A DNA stretch of 64,000 nucleotides from Fonsecaea monophora (taxonomy: Eukaryota > Ascomycota > Eurotiomycetes > Chaetothyriales > Herpotrichiellaceae): positions 62,001 to 126,000 of the forward strand of contig NW_019173973.1 of the NCBI RefSeq assembly GCF_001642475.1, read 5' to 3'. Position 1 is the stretch's first letter. Every line of letters starts with the position of its first letter. Made by a program: the position numbers and the translations under genes. The notes beneath the pieces are model-generated. The model saw only the letters and a program-made list of their open reading frames with translations, was not told the DNA's origin and did not search any database. This document shows, in pieces, positions 1-11,829 of this stretch.

Positions 1-3000
1 ATATAGCTGCCCAGATACTCTTGAAGGTCTGTGTGCTCATGATTGTTGATCCTGACGAATTTGTTCCCTGACAACTTTGCGAGATACTCCACCATGCTCG
101 TCTTCCCAGCCGATGTTGGACCTTGTAGAAGAATAGGAAAGCGCCGCATGGAGGTGGCGCGAGCCAGATTGAGTAAATTGCGCTCAACGGAGGGTGTTCT
201 GATATAATGTGGTTGGAAGTCTGGAGCTGCAGGGCCTTTCTTGACGAGGTGATGCCTGAATGCAATGTAGTCCTCCCCGTTCTGCGGCATCTTGGGCTGT
301 TGGCTGAAGAATGCTTTGCGGTTCTTGATACCGGAGAATAGGTGCTTTTCAAGCGAGGCCAGGGCTAGATTTTCGGCTGCTCTGCTCAGGACTGTGAAAA
401 AGCTCATCGAGAATCCCTCGTACATGGCACGTCTAAGCCCGTGGCTTGCGCTGTGTTGCAAGACATATAACAAACACCGAACGAGAGATCGAATGCTGAA
501 ATGCGGTGTGTCGCCTGCCCCATCGGTAAGCTGATGTGCTTCATTGAGCTTCTTCAGCTCGAGGTACGAGTTCGCCAGATCAAGGGCAGCTCGTTTGTCA
601 TTATCAAGCAGGGATCCCAGATAGGTCTGAATAATCTTCACCAAGTCCTCCAGACTGCTGTCACCAGAGGGGACATATATCTCGGTAAATCGTGATCTCA
701 GGGCAGGTGGGAGGTCTTTCTTTCCTGCATCGGTTGCAGGATTCATCGCGGCAAAGACTCGAAAGTCTGGATGAGCAATGATGGTCTCGATATTACCTGC
801 CTCGGTAAGAAGTAATGACGGCTTCTCTTCATCCCCGTTATGTAGTAGACTGACGATATGATCCAGAGTGTCTGAGGGTGCCAGATTGACTTCGTCCAAC
901 AGCACCCACCCGCCTTCACGGACTGCTTGCACCAATCTGCCCTCGACGAAGGCAAAAGTATGTGTCTTGTCACTGTGGTCCACAAAAGCACGAACCTGCT
1001 TCACACTTTCAGCAAATTCGACCCACCTCGCGCGCAAGACTTCGTATCTCGGTGTGTCTAGCCTACGCTTCTTATTGGCATGGACAGATCCATTAGTTTG
1101 GGGATGTTCTGCAGTGCTGAGAGAGTTTGCCGCCATTTGAATGGCTTCATTCCACAGAATCAGCAGTCTCGTCCAGTTCTGTTTCGCAAATGCCCTCGCG
1201 AGGGCTGTCTGGAATTTCTCGTTTCTCTTCGCAGAGAAAGTATCATCGAACAAGGTGTTAAACCTTTCAACAATCGGGAGGACCAGAGATCGGACTGTTA
1301 CAGGCTTCAGTCCCCCAATCAGGTCACCAGCTTCGCTTTGTCGTGAAAGATTGATCACAGTAAGTGTCTGGCCTACCAAGTTGGCAACATATTGCACCAG
1401 AGTTGTCTTCCCGACGCCAGTTTCACCAACCAGGAGGCACGGTTCAGAACAATCCGCGCACACTGCAATCCGATCCAGAGTCCTGCCGGCCGAAATGGTG
1501 AATGCAAAAGGTGCTGTCTTGGTCTGTCGACGGCGAGTGGCGACTATTTTCAGGCGGCTTCGTCCAACCTGCACCACGTCCTTGTCCTCAGAAGCAGTTG
1601 GAAAGGTTTCATACAAAACATGCCGCATCTGCTGGGGTGATACGTTCAGTTCGGCAGCAATACTATCAGCCATCAGCTCATGGAGCTCTGCGCTGTCGAG
1701 GTAGCCTGCATAGCAATCAACAGCATCCTTGAATATGTCAAATTTTGCTTGCTCGGGCAGAGGGTCCGATTTTGAAATGGCGCCGTGACGCTCCAGTCTG
1801 CGATCCATCCTTCTCAACAACTTGAGCAGGTCTCTTAAAGAGGGCATGCGTGTCTGGAGTCTTTTCAGAGCATAGTTGTCTTTGTATAGACGAAGAAGAT
1901 TTCCGTGAATGTGGAGGATAGTCGGAATGAAAACACTAGCATTAGGATATCGAGAATGAAGCAAGGCCTCGACCTCTTCAGGCGGGTAGCTGGCCGCTTG
2001 GACCGTGCGCCAGAGTCGGGGGTTGAGTAGCCACGACTGGCGAGAATTTGCGACGGGGGAAGCCTGCTCGCTTGACTCAATAGTTGCCAATATGCGAAAA
2101 CCATCTCTCGGAGATATTCTTTCGTTACGGCTAGCCAGAAAGAGATCACCGTTCTCAAGAAGTGGACGCAGCACTCCCATAACCTCCCCGGGTGCACGAT
2201 CAATATCTTCTATCAGAACCCATCGTCCTTGTTGCATGGCCTTGGTCAACACACCGGGTTGCCAGGTGAAAGATTTGCCATCCGCCGAAGAGGTGTGTAT
2301 ACCCAATAAACTCTTAGCGTCAGTCTGTTCGTTGAGATGCAATGTAATCATCGACGACGATTGATTTAGAGCCCTGGCGGCTTCGTGAACTAACGAGGAC
2401 TTTCCGGAACTGGCCGGTCCCAGGATGAGGATCGGTCGGGAATCCAACAAACACTCACCAAGCTGACGTAAATTGTGTTGTGCCGTGACAGTAGGGATGA
2501 ACGAAGAAGTAGAGGACTTAGAGGGGCTTTGCGTGTGGTCGCCCAAGGGTAGGTGAAGAACCCCACCGATATGAACGAGGCGTGGTGAGAAACTGGCAGC
2601 AAGCAGCTTGGGAGCATTCGAAGGTGGCGTCTGTAATGAATTCCACGACTTTTCAATTTCGGCATGTGCACGGGTCAGATCATTCCAACGTCTCTCTTCC
2701 CAAAGCTTCAGCAGTCGATAGTCAATCGTCCGGCCCTCCCATTCCCCCAAGATGGCCTCCTCGCCAACGTACGTCCTGACCATTGTCTCGGAAAAAGCGT
2801 CGGCAAAATGCATGGTTATGCACAGGCACTGGACAGCCAGGTATCTGACTGGCAATGAGCGATGGCGTAAAAAGGACGAGAAAAAGACCGGAGTGACAAT
2901 GTCAGCGAGGATGCGTCGGTCAACGGAGAGGAGGCGGAAGACCGCGAGTAGCAGTGTATGTTGGACATCGTCGTCACGGAGCTCAGAGGTAGCACTCCTC

Positions 3001-3368
3001 AGACCCATCAGATGACGCCTCAGATGGTCTGACCGAAGAAGCGACTTGACATGAGGGCGCAGATACGTCGCAAGTGGCAGGACCCGAGCCAGACATGAAA
3101 TGGTGGTGATAGTGTCAGTGAGATCAGTGCTGCGAGGAGGGGTTGACCACCTGGCGAGCAGCTCGGGGAAGAGCGGTTTGTATAGCGAGAAAAGCACATC
3201 TGTACATCGGGGATCCCGAGTAGCACTGGCAAGTGTCTCCAAATACTGAGATGCTGTTGTTGATCTGGTATTAAGTGATCGGACTTCAGTCGGAAGTTCT
3301 TTGAGAAATGAGTGGTCTGCATTGAGTTGCGCATCAGCCCAGGAGCAGTATACTGCTATGTCTTCCAT
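1..3368 (-). CDS. MDN1: Midasin (dynein-like AAA ATPase), N-terminal ~1122 residues, cut by the window edge
   Basis: Continuous reading frame from ATG at 3368 to the left edge with no stop, so the gene continues outside the window. Three P-loops are visible: GPASSGKSS (Lys about residue 323), GETGVGKTT (about 654) and QGPTSAGKTS (about 1089), i.e. AAA1, AAA2 and the start of AAA3 of a six-AAA ring. AAA2 carries a Walker B-like GWVLLDEVNLAP and a downstream AAMNPATDAGKKDLP sensor stretch, both typical of midasin. In the family, midasin (Rea1/Mdn1, nearly 5000 residues) is the nuclear motor that strips assembly factors such as Rsa4 and Ytm1 from pre-60S ribosomes. About three quarters of the protein is missing only because of the window boundary. 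No intron is needed in this part. Confidence 0.95.
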   Translation of the reverse strand, partial: MEDIAVYCSWADAQLNADHSFLKELPTEVRSLNTRSTTASQYLETLASATRDPRCTDVLFSLYKPLFPELLARWSTPPRSTDLTDTITTISCLARVLPLATYLRPHVKSLLRSDHLRRHLMGLRSATSELRDDDVQHTLLLAVFRLLSVDRRILADIVTPVFFSSFLRHRSLPVRYLAVQCLCITMHFADAFSETMVRTYVGEEAILGEWEGRTIDYRLLKLWEERRWNDLTRAHAEIEKSWNSLQTPPSNAPKLLAASFSPRLVHIGGVLHLPLGDHTQSPSKSSTSSFIPTVTAQHNLRQLGECLLDSRPILILGPASSGKSSLVHEAARALNQSSSMITLHLNEQTDAKSLLGIHTSSADGKSFTWQPGVLTKAMQQGRWVLIEDIDRAPGEVMGVLRPLLENGDLFLASRNERISPRDGFRILATIESSEQASPVANSRQSWLLNPRLWRTVQAASYPPEEVEALLHSRYPNASVFIPTILHIHGNLLRLYKDNYALKRLQTRMPSLRDLLKLLRRMDRRLERHGAISKSDPLPEQAKFDIFKDAVDCYAGYLDSAELHELMADSIAAELNVSPQQMRHVLYETFPTASEDKDVVQVGRSRLKIVATRRRQTKTAPFAFTISAGRTLDRIAVCADCSEPCLLVGETGVGKTTLVQYVANLVGQTLTVINLSRQSEAGDLIGGLKPVTVRSLVLPIVERFNTLFDDTFSAKRNEKFQTALARAFAKQNWTRLLILWNEAIQMAANSLSTAEHPQTNGSVHANKKRRLDTPRYEVLRARWVEFAESVKQVRAFVDHSDKTHTFAFVEGRLVQAVREGGWVLLDEVNLAPSDTLDHIVSLLHNGDEEKPSLLLTEAGNIETIIAHPDFRVFAAMNPATDAGKKDLPPALRSRFTEIYVPSGDSSLEDLVKIIQTYLGSLLDNDKRAALDLANSYLELKKLNEAHQLTDGAGDTPHFSIRSLVRCLLYVLQHSASHGLRRAMYEGFSMSFFTVLSRAAENLALASLEKHLFSGIKNRKAFFSQQPKMPQNGEDYIAFRHHLVKKGPAAPDFQPHYIRTPSVERNLLNLARATSMRRFPILLQGPTSAGKTSMVEYLAKLSGNKFVRINNHEHTDLQEYLGSY

Positions 3369-3989
3369 GGTGCAACAAGATGCTGCAGACCTTTTATCTC
3401 CCTACTCTAGCCCCTGAGGATCAAGAGAGGATCGATACTTCGAGGAACTCATTGTTGTATGGAAGACAATTCTCTACAGGCATATTTTCTTGGCGAGGCG
3501 GCGACAAGCAAAAATTTCGTGTGGCGCGAGGCTGAACAAGGCTGAACCCTGCATCGACCAATCAGCAGTCGAGGATGGCAACTACAAAGATCAAGATACA
3601 ATATCAAAATACTCGGTACATTTCCATGCCTGATTTGATATTATTAGTTTAAACAAGAATAAATACCATGTCAAGGTCGATAGATTCGACGCAATACTAT
3701 ATGCCACTATGCACCGAGCAAGGCGTAATCTATAGAAATGTCGCTTCGAGTGCTGTCATCAAGCCGCTTCTGTTACATTTGGGTATAAATGTTCCAAAAA
3801 AATAAAACACATACGAACCGCTCAAACTTTTCAAGTGCTGTGGCAAAAGTTCCTTCGCCAGAAGACACAGAGAGAGGGTTCATTCTTTCTTTCGCTGACC
3901 TTCCGAACAAGCAAACATAATGACGAAAATGTACAACGCACATATGGGAGGAATTTGTACATAGAATCATGTCGTAAAAAGGCCTCATA
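3369..3989. other. Intergenic: MDN1 promoter side and 3' end of the scaffold gene
   Basis: Between the MDN1 start and the stop of the next minus-strand gene. It should hold the MDN1 promoter and the scaffold gene's 3' UTR. No convincing ORF or structured element seen. Confidence 0.6.
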
Positions 3990-6900
3990 TTACTCTTCAG
4001 TCAGAGCGTCGTCGCCTGTCTCCCTCCATTCTCTCGACTGCTCCGTGAGCCTCTTGACTCCAGTGACTCTTTCTGCCCATAAAGATTCAGATGCAGTTCT
4101 GAATGTATAAGCTCGTTGGGATGAGATGACTCCGATTGCCTGGAGGACGGCTTTGCGGGAGTCGCGGGAGAACACGGCTGGATGGTTGATCCACTCCAGG
4201 CTAGCTTCGATGTCGGCGTCGAGAGCATTCATAATGGTGTGATCAACATTGGTTGAGCGCGGAATAGGTGTGCTGGTGTCGGAATGGGGGCTGTGGTCGC
4301 GGGCGTGGTCTGGTGTGGCGGCCCGTGGGCTGCCTGCCTTGGATTGTGGGCTATGTCGTTTATTCAATGGTTGGGTGGCGCCGGGAGGTAGTGGCGGTAG
4401 ACCACCTTTGCCTAGCCCTTTGAGAATGGTCCTTGTTTCGTTTAGGAGATGGTGTGCACGCTCGTGCTGACCACGCTGGACAAGAGTGAGGGCGCGGCTT
4501 AACATGTCGGACGTCAACAACTCCATACGCCTTTGGACAATGGAGGGATGCGGAGGGATCGGAGGTGTCGGCGGCCTTCCATTCTGGCGTGAGCGGCGGT
4601 TCGAGGGCAGCATGGTGATGGTCAGCAGGGAGGGCCGGGGTAGTTGTACGATCGAGCCTTCGCGGTGCAAGTCGCCAAATGAGAGATCGGCCTGGAGCAG
4701 AGGCAGTTCCTCCACACTCTGAACCCTCTGGTCATCGGTATCAAGCGAACCACCTAGGGCTTCGAGCCCAGACACGATAGACTCCCAAGCGTCCTGTGGC
4801 GCCGGCTCCGAGGTCGAGGTATCCGGATCAATCACCAACTGCACCAACACATCGCGCTTGTCGCCGAAATGAAGATCTCCCAAGCTTGCTTCAGCGTCCC
4901 GACCAGTGGCTCTCTTGGTCGTCTGGAGGGCACCGTTGATTTTGACAAATTTGGCAGGGGATCCTTCAGGCAGCTTGAGCTTGAGCTTCACATTCTGGTG
5001 TGATATCGACTGAAGAGCGCCTAGAACACCTCCAGCACATTCGCGGAGCATCATCCAGTCCTTGACGTACAGATACGACGCTTTTGTTCGGTTCGATAGC
5101 TCCAGCATGCTTTCTGGCTTGTGGGTAAGTCCAAGGCCGAAGGAGTAGATACCAACCCTATTGACAGTTAGCAGAGGAAGCAACATGAAGGCGAGCGGCG
5201 AACATACTTTGCAGCTTCGGCTCTCTGAACAACGAAGTCCACCCCTTCCATTTCGGAAGTCGAGGAATCGCTGATCAGGAGGATGGTCGAGATCGGATTT
5301 GCGGCCTTGCGTTGCATCAGGAGGTCCATTGCCACATTGGCGCCATCAACCACATCCGCCCGCAAACTCTTTTGTCCAACGGGGCGGATCGAGTTGAGGA
5401 CTTTGTTCCATCCACCCCATGTCTTGGTCGTCATTCCAACCACCGGAACGCCTCCGCCACTTGAACCAAAGGTAACGAGACCCATCCGATCTCGATCGCC
5501 CAAATTGTGCACGAGAAATCGCAGTGTGTCTCTCAACAAGGTGATTTTCAGACCTTGCATAGAAGATGACACGGGAATAACAACCACAATATCGATCGGG
5601 ACATGTAGTGACGGAGGGACTCGCCTGTCAACCATGTTCTTTGACATGGAATATTCCGTGGCCGCAGTCGTGGCCGACCGTGGCCCTCCGTAAGACGACG
5701 CGACAGAAGGCACGCGTCGAACGGCTCGATTCTGGCGACCGTATTCTTCTTCATCCGTGCCCGAGGTATCTTGTTCGTAGTCGTGGTTGAAGCGAGGAGA
5801 GGGTTCGGTGGCATGAAGGTCTCGTAATGCTCGTTGCCAGATTTCCAGCTTGTTGCGATCCTGGAACAAAAGGTGAAAGGTTGGCAACTCTGCCACTGAC
5901 AGATTTAACGTCAAGATACACTCATCGGGAGATGCATGCACCTGTCGCAAGTGTTTCTTGATCAGAATAGAGCCTTTCAAGGTACACCTCGTCAGTTTGC
6001 GGCCGGACTCGGTGATCAATGGAGGCTGGGCGTTCTTCTTCTCCTTGACGCAAATGAGCATCTCTCCAAACAGGTAACACTCAAGCTCTTGCCACGAGTG
6101 GCGGTCCTTGCCAACTCTGATAACACTGTGCAGACGTAATTTGCCAAATCTCTGAAACTCAAGCCCGTGCCAGTTATCCACTCGCATCCTCAGCTCCTCG
6201 GTGATTTCGTCGAGGATTTCGGCAGGTTCGTACGCGAGAGGTGGCTGCTGAGTTTCTTGATGCCTATGCATTGCGGGAATACCGACTCCAGAGTCGCTGG
6301 GCAGCGGAGGGACCGGGGGCGTGTTCTGCATTTCATCCATTGGGCCATGGAATTTACCTTCGGGCACTTCAATAGTAACTAAACATGTAACGGTCTGCTG
6401 CTGACGCGACCGAGTCAAGGTCGGATACTCGCTGCGAACGGTAACGGTGGGAACCGGGATGGGTTGCTTGATATCTTTAATCTGAGTTCCTGGGACAGTC
6501 GTTTCCATGGCGTGGAGATCGTAATCATGCTTTCGTGGGTGACCGGCATGGTCATTGGTGTAATCAGTCGAGGAAGCATTGCCACTGTCGTTGCGTGAAT
6601 GAGTTTGCGATCCGTGAGGGCCATGACCAATGCCGAGGCGTTCGATGCGCATTCTTTGGCTGTCTCGACTATCTCGGTTGGTGTTCTCGCGGCTGAGTCT
6701 CTCACTCATTCCTTGTGAGCTGTAGGAGTCATCTTGGACCACTTGTCGGCTGGCCTCCCAGGGCATGGGTGTATTTTGTGAACTCCGCGGCGAAGATACG
6801 TCTTTGGAAGCGACCGCTCGAACCATATTACTCAATTTGGCTGTGAATTTGAATTAGGAGTGAGATTTGCAGACGGGAGAGAGAGGGAAACCTACTCAAA

Positions 6901-7641
6901 TCCAGGATGCTGCCTCCCCGGAAGGAATCCAGGCTCAAGGGGGCATCGCATGTCGGGCAGTACTGGGAGTCCGAGTCGCGGATGTATTCGTAAAAGCAAG
7001 CCTCGTGAGCGACATGGCCACAGGAAAATTGTAAAACCCTCTCGCCCCTCAATGTATGCTCCAAAAGCTCTTCGCAAGCGGCGCATTCCCCTCCAACAAA
7101 CGTCCTTTCTCGTCGTGAACGTGAGCGGTCCGAGTCGAGCATGCCGGCCATGGGATGCCCAGCTCCTGGGACGCTTGTCGTGGGGGAAGGAGGCGGGCGT
7201 TGGTCCCTCGTACGCGGACGATGATCGTTCGGGGTATGCGGCCTGCCCAAGGTGCCAGAGGAGATGCTGGATTGTTTGTAGGTCGAGTTATGCGAAGCAC
7301 CGCCCAGTGAGGAGGCCACGCGAGGAGGATACCCGTCGTGGCGGGCTCGCGAGACCTGGTCTGGGAAGTACAAAACCATGAGTCAGTTTTCTTCTCCCTT
7401 ATCCTTGCCGTGTGTGTCTTGCTGGAGCAGAAATGATCTGTGGCAACAACGCTGGAGAAGGGGAATCCCGGCCGCAAAAAAAAGGAATGTTGCTGGAGGT
7501 CTTACTGTGGGCCGGTTTCGAATGGTTTGTGCTCGTCCGAGACCTTGATCGAGGACGACTGAGCAGTCCCAACTCGTAGAGGTTTTCGGTGGTCTCTCTC
7601 GACACCTCGGCGCTGGAGTAGGAACGGTTGTGTTTGGTCAT
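3990..7641 (-). CDS. Far1/Ste5-like mating-pathway scaffold: RING-H2, PH and VWA domains
   Basis: Four exons (7641-7506, 7360-6896, 6840-5208, 5157-3990) join in frame to 1133 residues; introns are 145, 55 and 50 bp with consensus ends. A RING-H2 finger lies at about residues 138-183 (C138, C141, C159, H161, H164, C167, C180, C183), a PH-like domain at about 429-544 and a VWA domain from about 614. The order RING-H2, PH, VWA is the one described for fungal Ste5/Far1 scaffolds, which bring the pheromone MAP kinase cascade to the membrane at G-beta-gamma. The VWA metal site is degenerate: where DxSxS is expected the sequence reads PVSSS (Pro at about 623), so metal binding is doubtful. Long Ser/Arg/Pro-rich linkers separate the domains. 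An alternative reading is a generic RING/VWA ubiquitin ligase, but the central PH domain argues for the scaffold. Confidence 0.78.
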
Positions 7642-10600
7642 GGAAAGAGATGCCCGACTGGCAGTGCTCTCCCTCTAGCGTCAAACCAATTTCATCAAGA
7701 AAGAAGATCCTGAGAGAACTAGGGGAGATCGGTTACCACGTGGAGGGCCTCTCAATTTTGTTTTCCTCAGTGGACACCCGAGAGACGGGGATATCAGAAT
7801 GGAATCCTGAGGGGGGTTACAATGGCTAAAGAGTATAGTATTGCACTTGGATGCTTCTTGGGGGGAGGAGACTGGAGTGGAAGTAGCTTGCAAATTGGTG
7901 GATTTGCTGCACTTACTTTTCTCTCCGACAAGGTCAAACCGACTCTGTGGGGACGACTCTCATCATTGACCACGAGCACCTTAGCATTTGAGACCATGAG
8001 GCGCGATCGATTCCGACCAGTCGCACCGGCGCGGTGGGGGAGTCCCATGGCGCAACGCTGTGTGGAGCCTTGCTTCTGGGACGGCGGATGTCATGTAATG
8101 ACAGGTTTGGCCAGTCTGGGGGCACCAGGGGGAGGCCCTTTTGCACCCGTGCAGCGGGTGGAGAATCTCAACGCCCGTGGGTCGAGAGCGAGAGAGGTCA
8201 GGGAGGGGTGCTCTGGCAGGCTCCGTGCTCCGTACGAGGCCCGGGCATGGAGATGGTGTTGCACCGAGCGCCTGGAACCATGCCACTGTAGGAAAGACAG
8301 GTAGCCGGCGCCGAAGAGCCGGCATTAGGCGCCTTTTAGTTCAAGAAACCAGAGGCTCCTGCAAACGCTGCGAGGGCTCGTCGGAGGATACCACCAGATG
8401 CTCGTGCTGCATGGTATTCCGACCGCTGCGGGGCGATTTCACGTCTCAGACTGGCTGCCCATTCGAGCCTTTTCTCTGGGGGCGCCGGGTTGCAGTAGTA
8501 GTGGTAGTGATCTGCGTCCAGGCTTTCCTTGCTCGGTAAAGAATCAAGGGGTCAGGGAAATGTCCACCAACGTTTGCTTGAGGGTCTCAAGCTGGGCACT
8601 TCCGGGCCTTTCCCTTCAACTCTGGAGCCCTTCAAGACCTTCCTTCCCCCAGGAACAAACGCGTCGGAACTCGAGCCTGGGCAGCCTCCGTTCTTTGACA
8701 GCTCTGTGGCTCCCGTCAAAGGACCCATGGGGCAAGGAACTCACACGTCACGGACAACCCCCGTGATAGTTCCAAAGGAGAGTTCGGAAACACTGTGACA
8801 TGAGGGACTGACTCGGCATAGGTACGAGGTCCAGAACTCCCAGAACTCCTGGGTCTGGAGGTATACAGTCCCGAGTACAGGGCCAGGCACCGACGTTGTG
8901 GCCCTTTTGCCTTTTGGTGACATTGGCAATGGCATTGGCAACGGGGGCCAACGGGTAGACGACAGACAAGACCAGGAAATCCTTGCCGCATGCCTTCTGG
9001 ACTCGGGAACAATGGACTTTGTCAAATGTAAGGTACCACACCTTTTCGTTCAACGGTCGACCATGCTGGCCAACAAATGGCAAGACGCCTTCTAGGCAGG
9101 CTGGTGGAGCATGGTGAAGCCAAAAAGAAAAACCCTTGGGGGGTGCCTGGGTATCAATCCTTCCTGGGTTTATCGAAATTTCCCGGTGTCGTAACGAAAG
9201 CTAATATGATCTCAAACCACGTTCCATTTGCACCTATGTACGTATATACATATGTACGAGTATGTACCTAGGCAATGTGCATACCTGGACCTCTGGAGTA
9301 AGTGATCGACAGAGCTAGACCTTGACTTGCAGAATGTTAGCGATGGCTTTGCTCGGGTGTAGGTACCTCAATTCCCTCTTTCTGCTGCACACGGAAGAGC
9401 AAAAAGGCAGCATTAAGGCAGATCAAAGATGGGCCCGCTCCCCAAATGGAACATGTCTCGATACCGCCTCCTGGAAAGAAGACCAAAATATCGTAGATCA
9501 CATGGACTTCCCCAAATTGGACGATACGGTGCTGGTTGCCTTGGTTATGTTTCGAATAACACCTGGCAAACTGGCCGGAGACTTGTATCGAGTCCATCCA
9601 GCAACTTGATCATGTTCGCCTTGATGGCCCTCTCTGTTCTCGGGAGTATGATTCTGCGTCGTATACACTAGCGATGTCTGGCTCTGTGTCATCATGCCGT
9701 CATCCACAAGGACAAACAAACGGCGGGAAGCCACTGCAAGCTGCCCAGGGGAAAGGGTGGCTTGTTTCCTCAACATTCATCCACTGGCATCATTCAGGAG
9801 ACACCCGGCACAGTCTTCATAGGCGAAACAGGGTAGCCCTGTCGAAAAAGGTGCCAGTGACATGGGAACCTGCATGAAAAGTCCAGACACCAAAGAAGGG
9901 CACAACCAGCCACATTCGCCCCACGACACCCAGAGAGTGATGGGTAAAAAAGACCCGACTGATGGATCCCTGCACCAAGGGATTTTCCCCAAAGCATCGG
10001 GCTGCTTCAGGTACCGACTTATTACTATTATTTGCCTATGGCCATGCTGGTGGTGTGTCCAGTAGCAGATTGTTGATTTTAGGGCATCCATCGCAAAGGC
10101 CATGCCAACGACAGTTCGCCCTCGAGCTCAACTGATTTTGCGATGGTCGTCGAGAACGTCGTCATGTGGCGTAGATCACCCTTGTGTTCGACAGCATGGT
10201 TCACAGTGTGCAGAAGGATCCAACGGTCTGACGTCGTCTGTCGACGATTGCGTCCAATAGTCGAGTACAACCAGAGTGATAGTACGTAAATAGGCAAGAC
10301 CAGCCGCTTGAAGCATGTGAGTTGACTATATTGCCACTGTCAGCACATTACGTACCACTAAATCAATGTACCGGGCACGGAATACTCGAAAGCTCCAGGT
10401 AAAGGTGATACAGTTGAGTGCTCGGTATACGAGTAGTTAGAGCACCGTTCAGTAGGCTCCCTTCCATGGCTCAGGCTTCCAAACCCTCTTCGCTATTGGT
10501 GCTGCTCAAGCCAGGGTTAGGGGGCCCGGGGAAGTGACTAGCAACCAAGATATTTACCTAGTAGGTTTTCATCAGATTCCCCAATTCCAAGCCCCCCAAG

Positions 10601-10832
10601 CGAGAGACTAGGGTAAAGGGCTTGATCCCCTCAAACTGCCGGCATTGTTGGATAGAATTCTAGCATCTAAACAGTTCGTTTCAGAGTGCACGTACACCAG
10701 TCTCGTTGTACCTGTAAGCGAGATGGGTGGCATGACTTTTCCCAGCGACAAGTTGTACTCAGGGCAGCTCTGACCCCTTGATCGTCGATTCATACCGAGG
10801 ACTTGGAGGTGGCTGGAGTATCGCACGTACTG

Positions 10833-10848
10833 TACCGAGTACTCGGTA
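10833..10848. repeat. 16-bp perfect palindrome TACCGAGTACTCGGTA
   Basis: The sequence equals its own reverse complement. Half-site-like relatives (ACTCGGTA / TACCGAGTA) also occur in other gaps of the window, for example near 3611, 10421, 48038 and 63213. A dimeric binding site or a dispersed repeat core are both possible; no function can be assigned. Confidence 0.5.
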
Positions 10849-11010
10849 GGTACATGTGAGTACTGTTAGGTACCACTCTGTTCACTGCTTCCACAGCCGT
10901 CATCATTCGTACAGATAGATATCCACATGCTTGAGCAGCCAGGGGTGAGATTGTGGCGCTTGTACTCCTATCAGACCTGTTGATTGCAGAAGCCTCACTT
11001 CTCAAAGTCT

Positions 11011-11829
11011 TCATGGTTTGGGTTCGTTCGCGGCAAGGATCAGCAGCTTGTTGATCAGCTCCCACATTTCGGATTTGCTGTTGGGTTTCGCGGCCACAGG
11101 CACCCAAACTCCAAGGGTTTGGTGACCAATCCAAAGCACCGGTATACCCTGCAAAGAAGGACCATGGTCATTCCAGTTTGGCCATTCTGTCCAATCTCCT
11201 CGTTGGCACAAGCCATACGAGTGTCGGGTTTTCTATTATTTTGAACTTGCTGAGGAGCCTCACAACTGCAACAATTATGACTTTTGAGGACCTTTCGCTA
11301 TCGTCATCGTTGCCGTGCAGGACTTTCTCGTACTGGGCCATGTCGCTGGTTCGTCTAGAGTGCTCCCACCTCGCTGCTCGTGCACGGATTTCTCTGGCTT
11401 CAAAGGAAAACCCCCATTTTCCTGCATCAGTAGTGGGCATTATGCTTCGCCTTGGGTCCGCAGATTTGGGTCCATTGACTAGGAATTTCTTGTCCGTAAC
11501 TCCCAGGCCCAGTGACATTCCAGGTGGTACAACGTCCCCTAGGCATGTACCTGGTAATAACCAAAAAAACGTGTTGCAGCTGAAGCAACGTGCTAGAGTG
11601 GAGGGGCGTGGAGCCTGTTGAGAGTTTTTCCATCAGCACCAATGATTTGCAACGAGCTTCCTTGATCGCACTCGCTATCTACACCATTATGACCATTGTA
11701 CGTCAAAAACCACAGAGATCGACACTGACGGAGAGAAATGGCTCCCAATTGTAGTGATGTAACCAGAAACGGCGGTTGCCAATCTGAGTGAGGACTGGCA
11801 TCTACGAGTAAAATCGATATCGCGTCCAT
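11011..11829 (-). other. Unassigned minus-strand ORFs, possible exons of an unrecognised gene
   Basis: Three neighbouring minus-strand ORFs (11829-11593, 11518-11168, 11211-11011) have protein-like composition. The first starts at an ATG and holds a hydrophobic VDASP/LWFLTYNGHN stretch; the last ends in a balanced segment containing VLWIGHQTLGVWVP. They lie in different frames, and no set of consensus introns I tried joins them cleanly. No domain recognised. They may be chance ORFs or relics. Confidence 0.15.

Noticed and set aside
1141..1704. 187-residue plus-strand ORF
   Set aside because: Lies wholly antisense to the MDN1 AAA2 region, which has clear Walker motifs on the other strand.
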